Below, one piece after another: positions 37,486 to 46,721 of a stretch of 64,000 bases of DNA. Under the pieces are notes generated by a model. The model was not told where the DNA came from, did not search any database, and saw only the letters and a program-made list of their open reading frames with translations. The position numbers and the translations under genes were made by a program. The DNA is from Enterobacter chuandaensis (lineage in GTDB: Bacteria; Pseudomonadota; Gammaproteobacteria; Enterobacterales; Enterobacteriaceae), in contig NZ_QZCS01000005.1 in the NCBI RefSeq assembly GCF_003594915.1, positions 62,001 through 126,000 on the forward strand, written 5' to 3'. Numbering within the stretch: the first letter of the stretch is position 1; every line of letters starts with the position of its first letter.

Positions 37486-39353
37486 ACCAGCGCCCTTTTA
37501 CCCATGCGCGGCGCCCAGTAGCCAATCTCGCCGCGCTGCTGGCTCTTCAGGGTGAACTCGGTGAAGCTGTTGATGGAGACCAGCCGGGCAAAGAGGCGCT
37601 CCAGTACGCTGCCGAAAAGCCAGGGGCTGGCACCGGAAAACGCCCGTTCGTCTACGGTCAGGGTGATGCCAATTCCTCGGGCGAAAACGACCGGGCCGGG
37701 CTCGGGCACGCGGCGGTGAACCGGCTCCAGTACGCAGTGGCGAACCCCCTCCACCTGCCGCGCAACCGGCGTTTCGGCCAGGTTGGCGTACAGCCCTAAC
37801 AGCTGGCGCAGCGCCGCCGCGCCTTCTTCATTCTCGCTGTCCATCAGGCTGAGGTAGTTCATTTGCAGTTGGCTGATGAGCCGCCAGGTGCTGAACCCTT
37901 CCGCCAGCGCCGGACGCGGCGGCGTCGGGCCTTTGCGCAGGGTCAGGGATTTCACCGGCATGGAGTCGGCCATAATGAACTGCCCAAGCTCCTGCTGCAG
38001 CATCAGCGGCAGGTCGCGGCTGGTGCAGAGCACCTCGGCAGAGATATAGCGCAGGTTTTCCTGCCACGGCGCATGCTGCTCATCCACCAGCGAGACAAAC
38101 ACCTCCGAGCCGATATAACCGGTACGGGTGCCGTAGCGCAGGGCGTGCTCAGAGAGCACGCGCTGTTCCCGGCGCAGGGAAAAATAGGCCCCGTAGTTGC
38201 CCGCGTCGCCGCTCCAGGTGCTCCAGAAGGGACGAAACGTCTGGTCGTCGCGCTGGCCATCGGCGCTGCCGAAGATTTTTTTGACCGCGTAAATTTCATA
38301 GTCCAGCGGACGGATGTTATCCACCACCAGATGGTATTCATGCTGGCCATCGTTCAGCTTCTGCCGGGCCGCCACTTTCGGGAACAGGTTGATGACCGGC
38401 GTACAGTGCAGCGCCAGATGGCTGGCATCGACCACGCGCTCCAGCTGTTCATCCGACTTATCGAGCAGAATGAAAATGTCGAAGGCTTTTTCGTTTTCGC
38501 AACGCTGGATAAGCGTACTCAGACCGCTCAGGCTGATAAAGCGGAAACGGGCCGGAAATGCAAAATACTCCTGCAGCAGACGGTAGCCGTCAAAGTTGCG
38601 CAGATCGTCCGGGAGCAGCGCCTGGTCCGGGGCAAAGCCCTCCTGACGCAGCGCATCCGTTGCCAGCAGCTGTCGCTGCGGCTGCGGGCTGACCGTCTGG
38701 CAGACGATCCCGGCGTGGTGCTCCATGACCAGCTCCAGCAGCTTCAGCGCCTCAATGTCCGGGCCGCTGAGGAAAAACTCCAGCCGATCAAAATTCAGGT
38801 GCCCAAGGTTTTGCGGGCCATCGCAGGCAATGCGGATCCGCAAGGCGCTGTTGATCCCCTGCTGGCCTAAGCCGAGCTGCGCCAGCGGCAGGTCAGCGGG
38901 CACGCCGCCGAGCTCCACTTTATCGATTTTCAGCGGCAGCAGATTGACCTCGTGCGCCGTGGTGTAGCTGCAGGTTACGCCGGTTTTTTTCAGCGCCAGG
39001 CTGTCCATCATGGTGCCGCGCGGCACAATAAAGCCGTTGCTCAGATCGCCGCGGCTGCTGTCGGGTTCAATTTCCGCAATCGCCATCGAGGGCGTGGGCG
39101 CGAGGTAGTTTGGCGCGATCATCTCCAGAAGACGCTGGGAGAAGCGCGGGAACTCCGCGTCCATTTTCATCTGCACGCGGGAGGTCAGAAACGCGAAACC
39201 TTCCATCAGGCGTTCGGTGTACGGGTCCGCCACTTCGATGCCGCGCATGCCCAGCCGTCCGGCAACTTTCGGGTAGCGTTCGGCAAATTCGGCCCCCATT
39301 TCGCGCAGGTAGGCCAGTTCACGGTTGTAATATTCGAGCAGTTTACTTTCCAT
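37482..39353 (-). CDS. tssF: T6SS baseplate component TssF
   Basis: A 623-residue baseplate wedge protein. The N-terminus has the characteristic LLEYYNRELAYLREMGAEFA and YPKVAGRLGM, and the C-terminal region is typical of TssF (EFTLKSQQRGEIGYW). It forms the wedge with TssG and TssE, whose genes flank it. It starts two bases after the tssE stop and overlaps tssG by four bases. Confidence 0.96.
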   Translation of the reverse strand: MESKLLEYYNRELAYLREMGAEFAERYPKVAGRLGMRGIEVADPYTERLMEGFAFLTSRVQMKMDAEFPRFSQRLLEMIAPNYLAPTPSMAIAEIEPDSSRGDLSNGFIVPRGTMMDSLALKKTGVTCSYTTAHEVNLLPLKIDKVELGGVPADLPLAQLGLGQQGINSALRIRIACDGPQNLGHLNFDRLEFFLSGPDIEALKLLELVMEHHAGIVCQTVSPQPQRQLLATDALRQEGFAPDQALLPDDLRNFDGYRLLQEYFAFPARFRFISLSGLSTLIQRCENEKAFDIFILLDKSDEQLERVVDASHLALHCTPVINLFPKVAARQKLNDGQHEYHLVVDNIRPLDYEIYAVKKIFGSADGQRDDQTFRPFWSTWSGDAGNYGAYFSLRREQRVLSEHALRYGTRTGYIGSEVFVSLVDEQHAPWQENLRYISAEVLCTSRDLPLMLQQELGQFIMADSMPVKSLTLRKGPTPPRPALAEGFSTWRLISQLQMNYLSLMDSENEEGAAALRQLLGLYANLAETPVARQVEGVRHCVLEPVHRRVPEPGPVVFARGIGITLTVDERAFSGASPWLFGSVLERLFARLVSINSFTEFTLKSQQRGEIGYWAPRMGKRALV

Positions 39354-39355
39354 GA

Positions 39356-39919
39356 TTACCCCGCATCTTTCAGTTCAAAATGGCCGTTTTCCAGATCGAC
39401 ATCGGTGCGAAACAGAAACTCCAGCGGGTACGGCACACACCATAAGCGCCCTTTGATCTCGATGGAGAGCACGTTGTGCAGATCCAGCGAGGAGGTATCC
39501 GACACGCAGCGGACCTGCAGCCCCTGCGGCAAAATGCGCGGTTCGAAATTGATGATGGCCTCGGTGAGCTTGCGCTGAATGTCGTGCCATTCGATATCCG
39601 ACATTCTCTTCCCGGCGAGCGGCGCGACGCCGAAGTTGACCACCGAGCGGCTCACGTGCGGCAAGGCGCTCAAATCCCCGGACGCATCATGGTTGATGGT
39701 GTTAAACAGCCACTGCAGATCGCGCAGTACGTTACGACGCAGCGCAGCGTGGGTGATCAGGTTGCTGTTCGCCGGCTCGCGCTTTTTTTCCGGGTCGTTA
39801 TCGGTGAGGCGATCGAGCAGCGAGGGCTGCATTTTGTCGCGCGCCCCCACCTTCTCCTGCCTGCTGCGGGCTTGCCAGCCGCTGCGCAGCAGATCGCCTT
39901 CGCCAGCGGGATTACTCAT
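39356..39919 (-). CDS. tssE: T6SS baseplate component TssE (gp25-like)
   Basis: A 187-residue gp25-like protein of the baseplate, the sheath-assembly initiator. The N-terminal PSLLDRLTD and the gp25 lysozyme-like core NFGVAPLAGKRMSDIEWHDI plus the EPRIL motif are present. I chose the ATG at 39919, which overlaps the tagJ stop region and has GGAG close upstream; an earlier ATG at 39928 is possible. The ~30-residue N-terminal extension rich in Gly, Arg and Ser is longer than in many TssE proteins. Confidence 0.93.
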   Translation of the reverse strand: MSNPAGEGDLLRSGWQARSRQEKVGARDKMQPSLLDRLTDNDPEKKREPANSNLITHAALRRNVLRDLQWLFNTINHDASGDLSALPHVSRSVVNFGVAPLAGKRMSDIEWHDIQRKLTEAIINFEPRILPQGLQVRCVSDTSSLDLHNVLSIEIKGRLWCVPYPLEFLFRTDVDLENGHFELKDAG

Positions 39920-40730
39920 CGGCTCCATCCGTCGCAAACGTCACGAGGCTTAAGGAGAGCAGCGGGCTTTCGCTTTGCTCGCTGAGCCAGGCTTTCTGGC
40001 CCGTACCTTCGTAAAGGGTGCCGTCCTCGTCGAGCGGCTGCCATTCGGTGGTGCGGCCCAGTTTGACTGCATCAGTGGCATCGGCAGCAAACGGGTAGCG
40101 CGCCGGGATCTGACACACCTGCTCCGTACCGTCGGTCAGGCGCACCAGCGCGTGACGCCAGACCAGATCGGTGACGCTGGCCGGTGCCTGGAAGCGAACC
40201 TCGGCGATAGCGTTAAACGGCAGCCAGAAATAGCGGCCGTTCACAATGGTTTCGCACACCGGTCCGAGACGGGCATCGCCGTCCATCAGCCAGTCAAACG
40301 CCTGAGCTTCATCGTTTTCGTGGATGATGTGACCCGGGGTGGCCTGCGCCTGGTCAAGCGCTTCAAGGCGCAGCGACCGGGCACGCTCGCCCTCCTCGCT
40401 CAGCGCCGCGGCCAGCGTAGTCAGCCAGGGCCACTGGGTTTCAGGCATAGCCGGACGCGCCTGCCCCGCCATCACCTGCGCGCGCTGCAGCTCGCCCTGA
40501 ATGGATTGCTCCAGCAGCGTGACGGTTGGCTTCGCCTGTGGCTTTAGCGCCAGCCAGCTTTTCAGTTGGGTCAGGGCACGGGTCCAGTTGCCGCTGAGGG
40601 TTAAAAACTGCACGAACGCGGCGCGGAGGTCGGCATCTGCCGGACGGGCTTTGATCTCCGCTTCAAGGCGCGCCAGCGCGTCGTTGAGCGTTTCACCCGC
40701 CAGGTGTTGATAGAGCGTATTCATAGCCAT
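39912..40730 (-). CDS. tagJ: T6SS accessory protein TagJ (ImpE/SciE)
   Basis: A 272-residue cytosolic accessory protein. An N-terminal TPR-like helical part (LNDALARLEAEIKARPADAD, then LRAAFVQFLTLSGNW) is followed by an ImpE C-domain (DGDARLGPVCETIVNGRYFW, then LPFNAIAEVRF). In other systems TagJ links sheath protein TssB to ClpV. Here clpV lies in the same operon, which fits. It ends inside the tssE start region. Confidence 0.92.
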   Translation of the reverse strand: MAMNTLYQHLAGETLNDALARLEAEIKARPADADLRAAFVQFLTLSGNWTRALTQLKSWLALKPQAKPTVTLLEQSIQGELQRAQVMAGQARPAMPETQWPWLTTLAAALSEEGERARSLRLEALDQAQATPGHIIHENDEAQAFDWLMDGDARLGPVCETIVNGRYFWLPFNAIAEVRFQAPASVTDLVWRHALVRLTDGTEQVCQIPARYPFAADATDAVKLGRTTEWQPLDEDGTLYEGTGQKAWLSEQSESPLLSLSLVTFATDGADE

Positions 40731-40733
40731 TCC

Positions 40734-41726
40734 TTAATTCGCCGCGCGCCATGCGCCCACTGCCGGATCGCGCAGCTGAGGGCGCAGGGTATCAATCAGA
40801 ACGATATTCAAATGAGTGCCGGGTGCGACCCAGGCGCTCCAGGTCTTTTTCACCGCCGCAATACGCGCCTGCAGTTTTGCATCGTCGCTGGCGGTCTCGC
40901 GGGAAATTTCTACCGCTACGGTGCCGTTGCTCTTCCAGCTGTTCAGGGTGTTATCGTAAGGCAGGATCATCCAGCTCTGATCGCTGTTTGGGGTGCTGAA
41001 TACCATGCGCTCTTTGTTGACGGAGGTGATCAGCGCGTTTTCCGGGTCGGCGCTTTGATTCAGCCCCATCACCGGGAAGCCGTGGATATAGGTCACCGCC
41101 ATCTCTTTCTGTCCGCCGTTGCGGGACTGGGAGATAACGGTGTGACCGCTCAGCCAGCTGCCGTTACCGCAGCGGGTGGTGTCAGAATCCGGAATAAAGA
41201 GCGCCGGAGCAGACGCGCCGCCTTCCCAGAAGGTGCGCAGGTGGCAGCCATCCTGAAGGGTAAATTCCTGCCACGGCGTGCGGTCAGCGGCGACGGTTTG
41301 CGATGCGACATTCTGATCCGGTGGCAGTAATGCGCCGCTGGCGGTAGTCGTGTCGAGGGCTGGCGCAGCCTGCTGCTGTTTCACCACCAGCGCCCACTCC
41401 TGCGCTTTGGCTGCCGTGCCCTGCGCCAGCGTCATTCCCGCCGGATCGTTAAGCGTCCAGCTGAGCTTATTCACTTTGCTGCACTGGTGTTCCAGCAGCG
41501 AGCCAAGACGCGGCACAAAGTTTTCCAGCACGGAGACATCTTTCTTGCCGTTCGCCACAATGCGCAGCGCCACTTCTGGCTTACACCAGCTTTGCGGCGT
41601 GTTGTCTTTGATGTTGTCGATCCAGATATCCAGCTTCTGTGCAGGAGACTGCACGATACGGAAATTCTCAGCCTGCGCGGTGGAGGTGACCGCCAGAAGT
41701 GCCAAACCCGATAGCCAAAGTTTCAT
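40734..41726 (-). CDS. Exported T6SS-associated protein of unknown function
   Basis: A 330-residue protein with a clear signal peptide (MKLWLSGLALLAVTSTAQA, cleavage after residue 19) and no other membrane segment, so periplasmic. It contains several cysteines (WCKPEVALRI, LEHQCSKVNKL, DGCHLRTFWEGG, DTTRCGNGSW) that could form disulfides. The ATG at 41726 has AAGGA six bases upstream; the longer reading to 41873 would overlap pppA without a ribosome-binding site. It lies between pppA and tagJ, a place where kinase/phosphatase-regulated T6SS clusters often carry an exported accessory gene (SciT/TagN-type names are used loosely). I cannot assign a role. Confidence 0.8.
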   Translation of the reverse strand: MKLWLSGLALLAVTSTAQAENFRIVQSPAQKLDIWIDNIKDNTPQSWCKPEVALRIVANGKKDVSVLENFVPRLGSLLEHQCSKVNKLSWTLNDPAGMTLAQGTAAKAQEWALVVKQQQAAPALDTTTASGALLPPDQNVASQTVAADRTPWQEFTLQDGCHLRTFWEGGASAPALFIPDSDTTRCGNGSWLSGHTVISQSRNGGQKEMAVTYIHGFPVMGLNQSADPENALITSVNKERMVFSTPNSDQSWMILPYDNTLNSWKSNGTVAVEISRETASDDAKLQARIAAVKKTWSAWVAPGTHLNIVLIDTLRPQLRDPAVGAWRAAN

Positions 41727-41742
41727 ATCGTTCCTTGTGTGT

Positions 41743-42540
41743 CTAATCAGTTCCGCAGGGAAGAAATTGTGCTGCGTCAGAGAGGGTGTGCAGCAAAGTG
41801 GTGTCCTGAGGGTTGCCCATCCATACCGCCAGGGCAGTATAGTTATCCTGGGCATTCCCCTCCTGTTCGCCATTCTTTTGAATGATTTGGTTCATTAAGG
41901 TCAGCCACTCCTGCGGCGTATTGACCATGTGCAGCGACTGCTTCATTTGCTCTTCGCTGACGCCGTGCCAGAACCCGTCGGTGCAGAGTAAAAAGGCATC
42001 GCCGTCTTCAACCTGCACCACGTCGCTGTAGCTCGCTTCCGGTCCGCCGTTTTCAATTCCCAGCGCCAGATACAGCAGGTTGCTGTTGAGATCGTCCGTC
42101 TGATGCCCCGCATCCTTCATCTGCTGCACCAGGCTGTGGTCGGTGGTCACGTGCCACAGCCATCCCCGGCGAAACAGGTACAGGCGGCTGTCGCCGGCAT
42201 GCGCCCAGTACGCCAGCCCGTAGTCCCGGTCTATGAACAGGCTGACCAGCGTCGTGCCCATCCGGCGATAGTCCTGAACGGCCTGCTGTTCGCTCAGAAT
42301 GGTGCGGTTCGCCGTCTGCACGTAGTCGCGAATATGCTGCGCGTTGAGGTGTTTGTCGCCATCGAAGCGGGAGATAATGCTGTTGCGGGCCAGTTCCGCG
42401 GCGACTTCACCACCGGGCAGCCCCGCAATGCCGTCACAGACGACAAAGCAGGCCGAGCGTTCCCCTATGGTTTCTCCCGTCTGATCCTGGTTGCTGGCGC
42501 GCGTCCCCTGGCGGGAGAGAGAAGCGGTTGCGATATTCAT
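41743..42540 (-). CDS. pppA: T6SS PP2C-family protein phosphatase PppA
   Basis: A 265-residue cytosolic PPM phosphatase that reverses PpkA phosphorylation of Fha. The metal-binding motifs are in order: NQDQTGE, CDGIAGLPGGEVAA, WAHAGDSRLYLFR, LCTDGFWHGVSEE and DNYTALAVW. The gene overlaps the end of fha by four bases, so kinase substrate and phosphatase are coupled. Catalytic aspartates are all present. Confidence 0.94.
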   Translation of the reverse strand: MNIATASLSRQGTRASNQDQTGETIGERSACFVVCDGIAGLPGGEVAAELARNSIISRFDGDKHLNAQHIRDYVQTANRTILSEQQAVQDYRRMGTTLVSLFIDRDYGLAYWAHAGDSRLYLFRRGWLWHVTTDHSLVQQMKDAGHQTDDLNSNLLYLALGIENGGPEASYSDVVQVEDGDAFLLCTDGFWHGVSEEQMKQSLHMVNTPQEWLTLMNQIIQKNGEQEGNAQDNYTALAVWMGNPQDTTLLHTLSDAAQFLPCGTD

Positions 42541-44297
42541 TTGTCTTCCGATCCGCTCTGTGAGTCTTTGTACTGATTCACCTCCATGTCATACGCATGA
42601 AGGAAGGCTTCGCCGAACAGAGTGTGGAAGTCATCCTCAATCTCGCCCGCCGTCTCGCCATAGCTGCGAACAAAATAGTCCCACAGGGCGGCTTTGCGGC
42701 TCCCCGGCAGCGCCAGACGAGAGGTCATGCCGTTCTGCTTCGCCTGCTCCTCCAGCTGTTCCGGGTTAAAGGACTGCAGCATCGCGGCGATGATGGCGCG
42801 GATACCGGAGATCATCCCCAGCTGGTGCGCCTGAAGGTCGATTAGCGCGTCGCGCACCGATTTGGTCGGCGGCATAAAGCCCGGCATCGGCGTGCCGAAC
42901 ATCTGGATCAAGACGGTTTTGCCGGTCGGCAGCAGCTTGAACGGGTTGTTGGCATCGTCCAGCACCATGGTCATATCGGCTTTTACGCCGCGTTTGAGTA
43001 TGGAGCGAGACGAGAGCAGCGCCACGGTGCCCTGCGAGAACATGCCGAGGATCTGCCCCAGCTGACGCATATTTTCCCGGTCAAACTGCGGAACCGGCTG
43101 CATTTCGCTGAGGCCCATGCCTTCCAGCAGCGCCTCCAGCAGTTCGCCCTGCAGCACCTCTCCCTTCTCGCCGTTATTCGCGGTGGCGGTTGATGAAGCG
43201 GCGTTATTGACCGGGTCGATGCGCAGACGCCCCTTCGGCGCCTGAGCGCTGCTGCGCGCAACGGCCTGCGGCGTAGGCATGGTGAAGCCTGCGTAATCAG
43301 GCCGCGCGGGCTCTTCTTCACGCGGAGCTTCCTGTGGCTCGGGGGCAAACAACGGCGAACCGGCAAGCACGTCCTCTTCCTGCTCCGGTTCAGGTACTGG
43401 CGCGGGCTTTTCGTCAATAATGTCATCCGGATGGGTTAACGGCGCGCCGCCCATCAGGCCGAGCGGGTCATCATTGCGCGCGGCTGGGGCACTGGCCGAG
43501 CCACCGAACAGCGCTAACGGGTCGAGCTCGTCCGCCGCGTCTTCTTTAGGTGCGGGCTGCCCCTCAACCGGCGGCACCAGCGTGGAAGGCGTCACGTCGT
43601 CAAAAATGCTCTCTTTTTTGAACAGCGCTTCGTCGCTGAACAGCGTGTCCGGGTCGACGTTCTTACGCTCAAGCGTTGGATCGCTGTCGTTGAACATCGC
43701 CAGCGGATCTTCGGCATTACGCTCCGGCGCTGCGGGCTGGGAGAACGGATCGTGCGATGCCGCAGGCTGCGGTTTTGCGCGGTTGCTGGAGATGCTGTCG
43801 GAGATGGAGAACTCCTGCATCAGGCTGTCCCAGATTTCCGACGGCACGGCGGTCGGTTCAGCCTTGCCGCGTGGCGCAGGGCTCGCGGCCTTAGGTTGCG
43901 CTGCGGGCGCAGCGGGTGCAGCTGTTGGACGCGCCTGCTGCTGCATGCTGGCCGCCATACGGCTCACCGGCTGCGTATCGTGGATCAGTTCGGTGACTTC
44001 GATACGGTAGTCATCAATACCGAGGATGTCGCCATCCTGAAGTTCAACCTGACGTCCCCGCTCCAGCGGAATATCATTTAATACCACGCGGGTAACGCTG
44101 CCACGGTTGGTGACGCGGCATTCGCCCTGAGCGTCAACGTGGACAATGGCCTGCAGACGCGAGATGGTGCGGTCATTGTCAGGCAATACCAGATTGTTAT
44201 CCGTACCGCGCCCAATGGTGCCGCCCGGGGCGTAAAAATCACAGCTGCTCTGCGGCGGCTGATGACCGGGTTTCGTAGAAATAATCGTGAATCGCAT
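42537..44297 (-). CDS. tagH: T6SS FHA-domain scaffold Fha (TagH)
   Basis: A 586-residue cytosolic protein. The N-terminal FHA domain (about 1-105) shows GTIGRGTDNNLVLPDNDRTI, then SRLQAIV and the NRGSVTRVVLN segment. A long low-complexity Ala/Pro/Asp/Glu linker (about 120-380) contains repeated ADPLAMF/DPLALFGG/DPLGLMGG-type blocks. A C-terminal TagH domain (about 385-575: LEALLEGMGLSEMQP, then LGQILGMFSQGTVALLSSRS) follows. The phosphorylated Fha is the trigger of T6SS assembly in the PpkA/PppA pathway. Confidence 0.93.
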   Translation of the reverse strand: MRFTIISTKPGHQPPQSSCDFYAPGGTIGRGTDNNLVLPDNDRTISRLQAIVHVDAQGECRVTNRGSVTRVVLNDIPLERGRQVELQDGDILGIDDYRIEVTELIHDTQPVSRMAASMQQQARPTAAPAAPAAQPKAASPAPRGKAEPTAVPSEIWDSLMQEFSISDSISSNRAKPQPAASHDPFSQPAAPERNAEDPLAMFNDSDPTLERKNVDPDTLFSDEALFKKESIFDDVTPSTLVPPVEGQPAPKEDAADELDPLALFGGSASAPAARNDDPLGLMGGAPLTHPDDIIDEKPAPVPEPEQEEDVLAGSPLFAPEPQEAPREEEPARPDYAGFTMPTPQAVARSSAQAPKGRLRIDPVNNAASSTATANNGEKGEVLQGELLEALLEGMGLSEMQPVPQFDRENMRQLGQILGMFSQGTVALLSSRSILKRGVKADMTMVLDDANNPFKLLPTGKTVLIQMFGTPMPGFMPPTKSVRDALIDLQAHQLGMISGIRAIIAAMLQSFNPEQLEEQAKQNGMTSRLALPGSRKAALWDYFVRSYGETAGEIEDDFHTLFGEAFLHAYDMEVNQYKDSQSGSEDK

Positions 44298-44327
44298 GGC
44301 GTATTCCTGCTGGTATGATTAGCGCTC

Positions 44328-44365
44328 AAACGCTGCCGCTCTCGGGGATGAGAACGGCGGCGTTT
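44328..44365. repeat. Hairpin repeat, copy 1 (boundary of an effector cassette)
   Basis: AAACGCTGCCG (44328-44338) pairs with CGGCGGCGTTT (44355-44365) with one wobble, extended by TCTC/GAGA (44340-44343/44350-44353) around loop GGGGAT. The core GCTGCCG-(C/T)-TCTCGGGG recurs at 46722 in the same orientation. It lies between the membrane-partner gene stop and the fha start. Confidence 0.75.
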
Positions 44366-44407
44366 GGGGTCAACCCAAAAAGCATTATTTAAATCTTCAA
44401 TGTAAAA

Positions 44408-44815
44408 TTATATTTCATTAACGCTTGCTAGTATTAAAAGTAGTACAAACAAAGCCGTAGCAACTTTAACCTTTCTTTTATATGAATTAATCCAGGATAA
44501 TTCGAAGTTAGATAAAACAATATTGCAAGATTGAGGTTCAAGCCAGCGTGATTCCGTCAGTTTTATACGTTCACCCCGCAGAAGCCTTGATAAAATTGTG
44601 GTGCGAAAACCAAACCCCCAAAACCCAAGATTTTTCCAGGTCTGATAATCCTCTTCCTTGAGCAAGTTTATCTGAATTAGCAACTCATAGATTTTATCAA
44701 CTTGACCGGAATGTTTCTGGTAATCAACATAGAACGTTAGCACAAGGATTATAAATATTGCAAAAACACAGATAATAAAAGCAGAATATATATTATCAGC
44801 AATCACGCTATTCAC
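44408..44815 (-). CDS. Two-TM membrane protein, candidate immunity to the adjacent effector
   Basis: A 135-residue protein with one TM at about 10-30 (YSAFIICVFAIFIILVLTFY) and another at about 115-132 (VKVATALFVLLLILASV), with a ~80-residue loop between them carrying WKNLGFWGFGFRTTILSRLL. Its start overlaps the end of the preceding gene by eight bases. Such size, topology and coupling are typical of immunity proteins against membrane-acting T6SS effectors, which protect from within the inner membrane. No family recognised. AT-rich. Confidence 0.75.
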   Translation of the reverse strand: MNSVIADNIYSAFIICVFAIFIILVLTFYVDYQKHSGQVDKIYELLIQINLLKEEDYQTWKNLGFWGFGFRTTILSRLLRGERIKLTESRWLEPQSCNIVLSNFELSWINSYKRKVKVATALFVLLLILASVNEI

Positions 44816-45797
44816 CGCTAAAGATTAAATTATTCATTTGTTCTCCTACAAATCCTCCAACCTTTGTGCCCCCCGCGGCCCCCACTGCGCCGACGACCAG
44901 ACCACAAACGAGGGTGCCTGTCCCCGCTGTTGGTACGCCTAATGCAAGACAAACAGGAGCAGCAAGTGAGGAGCCTAACGCTGCACCAGCAACACCGCCC
45001 CCAAATTTGCTATATTCACTCACTGCAACCTTGCCACATTCATGTTCTCTACCTAGAGTGCATGCGTAATAGACTTCGTTAGTCGTATTCGCAAAAGAAA
45101 AACCTAATGCAACCCATCCACCTGCTTTCATATAAACTGCAATTCTGGACGCCCGGTCGATATATGTTGAGTACCCAGGAATCGCACCAATACCAACCGT
45201 ACTCCATTCATGAACAATTGATTTTGTAGAAAGTCCCAATGCTCTTTTAAGATCCGCATAATCTCTAAATTTGAGCTGTTTTTTCGTAAGTTTGTTTAAT
45301 AGTGGTTTGAGTTGTGCAAGAAGAGCATTACGTTCTGCATAAAACTGCTGCCCAATAAGAGCACCTTGTGTTCGATACTGATTTTGATACGTCTTTTCGA
45401 TTTTAATCAAAATACTTTCAATTTGTTTAAAGTAAGACACCCCCGCACTGCTTGCATTCCCTACTAAGGTATCACCCCATGCAGTGATGGCGGCAATATT
45501 ATCAAAATTATTCTTTAAAAATTCAGCGGTAGAGCCATCAATAGTTGCAAGCGCGTTGTTTACTTTCTGTTTAGCAATAGCTAACCCATTAATCTGATGT
45601 GATTGATTATCATTATGTGGATCCGCAACAATTAATATCTGTCCAGGTTTGACCCAAGCTGTATCTTTGTTCAACTGCATGAAATACTCGGATTTTTCAT
45701 TGCGTGAACTACCAAACAGTTGTCTTGCCTGAAAATCCAGCGTACCCGGTTGCTGTACTACACAGTAGCCCGGAGCAACCTTTGATTGATTTGCCAT
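44808..45797 (-). CDS. Candidate membrane-acting T6SS effector
   Basis: A 329-residue protein without a signal peptide. The N-terminal ~60 residues end in a LysM-like run (NKDTAWVKPGQILIVAD). A helical middle (about 75-200) follows, and a hydrophobic glycine/alanine-rich C-terminus (about 220-325: AVYMKAGGWVALGFSFA, then GGGVAGAALGSSLAAPVCLA, then GTLVCGLVVGAVGAAGG) resembles glycine-zipper membrane-inserting segments. It follows tai4 and is coupled to a two-TM protein, and it lies between the hairpin repeats. I infer a pore-forming or depolarising effector; sequence alone does not prove activity. AT-rich compared with the structural genes. Confidence 0.7.
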   Translation of the reverse strand: MANQSKVAPGYCVVQQPGTLDFQARQLFGSSRNEKSEYFMQLNKDTAWVKPGQILIVADPHNDNQSHQINGLAIAKQKVNNALATIDGSTAEFLKNNFDNIAAITAWGDTLVGNASSAGVSYFKQIESILIKIEKTYQNQYRTQGALIGQQFYAERNALLAQLKPLLNKLTKKQLKFRDYADLKRALGLSTKSIVHEWSTVGIGAIPGYSTYIDRASRIAVYMKAGGWVALGFSFANTTNEVYYACTLGREHECGKVAVSEYSKFGGGVAGAALGSSLAAPVCLALGVPTAGTGTLVCGLVVGAVGAAGGTKVGGFVGEQMNNLIFSGE

Positions 45798-45847
45798 GAA
45801 AGAACTCCCTGTATCTCAACTAAAACGCATAATTAAACGGTGAAATG

Positions 45848-46201
45848 CTATTTTTGGGCTTTCAGCGGACGAATCGCGTCGCTATTGACGATTAAGCTGC
45901 ACTTCAATACCTGATAATGACCCGACTGAGTACCGCCCACGTTCTCTTTCAGTAAAGTTGCAATCACCTTGTCAGCTTTTTCAAAATTTTCAGCAGGCAG
46001 ATCGCTTGCTTCCAGCCATGCGGCCGCGCTGGCCTCTGCATCATCTTTCAGACTTTTACTGTCCGCGATCTTACTGATGCACCGATTTTGCACCCAGTTT
46101 TCAAAAATTTGTTGCTGAGAAAAAGCGCTGATGGCAGGCAGCGTTTGGGCATAAACAACAGAGGCATTTAATGCCAATACGAACAGCAGTAAACGTTTCA
46201 T
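45848..46201 (-). CDS. tai4: Tai4 immunity protein to Tae4 amidase
   Basis: A 117-residue periplasmic protein: signal peptide MKRLLLFVLALNASVVYA, then an all-helical domain (FSQQQIFENWVQNRCISKIA) with a second cysteine near the end (LKCSLIVNSD). It matches Tai4, which dimerises and plugs the Tae4 active site in the periplasm. Its ATG overlaps the tae4 stop (ATGA). Confidence 0.93.
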   Translation of the reverse strand: MKRLLLFVLALNASVVYAQTLPAISAFSQQQIFENWVQNRCISKIADSKSLKDDAEASAAAWLEASDLPAENFEKADKVIATLLKENVGGTQSGHYQVLKCSLIVNSDAIRPLKAQK

Positions 46202-46692
46202 TTCAGGCTCCAGAATGTGGCGTTGGTAGGAATAAATGAACCATTACCCGGCGAACCAAGGAAATGACAGTCATCAGAACAAATATTACCATTCCAGAGT
46301 GTTACATGACCGGTTGCGTCGCTCCAGCCATGCCCGGTAAAGATGATAATGCCTTGCTTGCCTGCAAATTGCGCTGGCGTTGGGGAAGAGACCGACATAT
46401 CTGCATTGCCCAGTACCGTGGGTAGAAATGCAATCATATCTTTAACGCGGAACATATAGCGCTTTTTGTCGTTTCCGGTCACTGTCGCATATTTACTGTT
46501 AGAAGGAATTGGAATGCCACAGTAATTTAAAACGTAACTCATACGAATTGGGCAGGCATTTTTAAAGATACCGGCGTCGATATTATGCTGAACTTTTCCA
46601 CCCAATAATTTGCCAACCTGTTCTACGTTTACGTTCACTTCTCTGAAACGGTTCCAGGCGGCACCAAAAGCAGGACGCATATGAGACATCAA
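46198..46692 (-). CDS. tae4: Tae4 peptidoglycan amidase effector
   Basis: A 164-residue NlpC/P60-like cysteine peptidase delivered to the periplasm of rival cells, where it cuts the D-Glu-mDAP bond. The nucleophile Cys47 lies in KNACPIRMSYVLNYCG and the catalytic His129 in ATGHVTLWNG. The CSDDC segment (138-142) carries the third catalytic Asp and a likely disulfide. An adjacent second ATG (codon 2) gives the published Enterobacter Tae4 numbering. There is no signal peptide, as expected for T6SS cargo, and tai4 is coupled downstream. Confidence 0.95.
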   Translation of the reverse strand: MMSHMRPAFGAAWNRFREVNVNVEQVGKLLGGKVQHNIDAGIFKNACPIRMSYVLNYCGIPIPSNSKYATVTGNDKKRYMFRVKDMIAFLPTVLGNADMSVSSPTPAQFAGKQGIIIFTGHGWSDATGHVTLWNGNICSDDCHFLGSPGNGSFIPTNATFWSLK

Positions 46693-46721
46693 GTTCTCCC
46701 TGGTAAGATGCTCAGGATGGT

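Noticed and set aside
44328..44365. Hairpin repeats as rho-independent terminators
   Set aside because: Stems are strong but no T-tract follows on the transcribed strand in either copy, so I describe them as repeats of unknown function.
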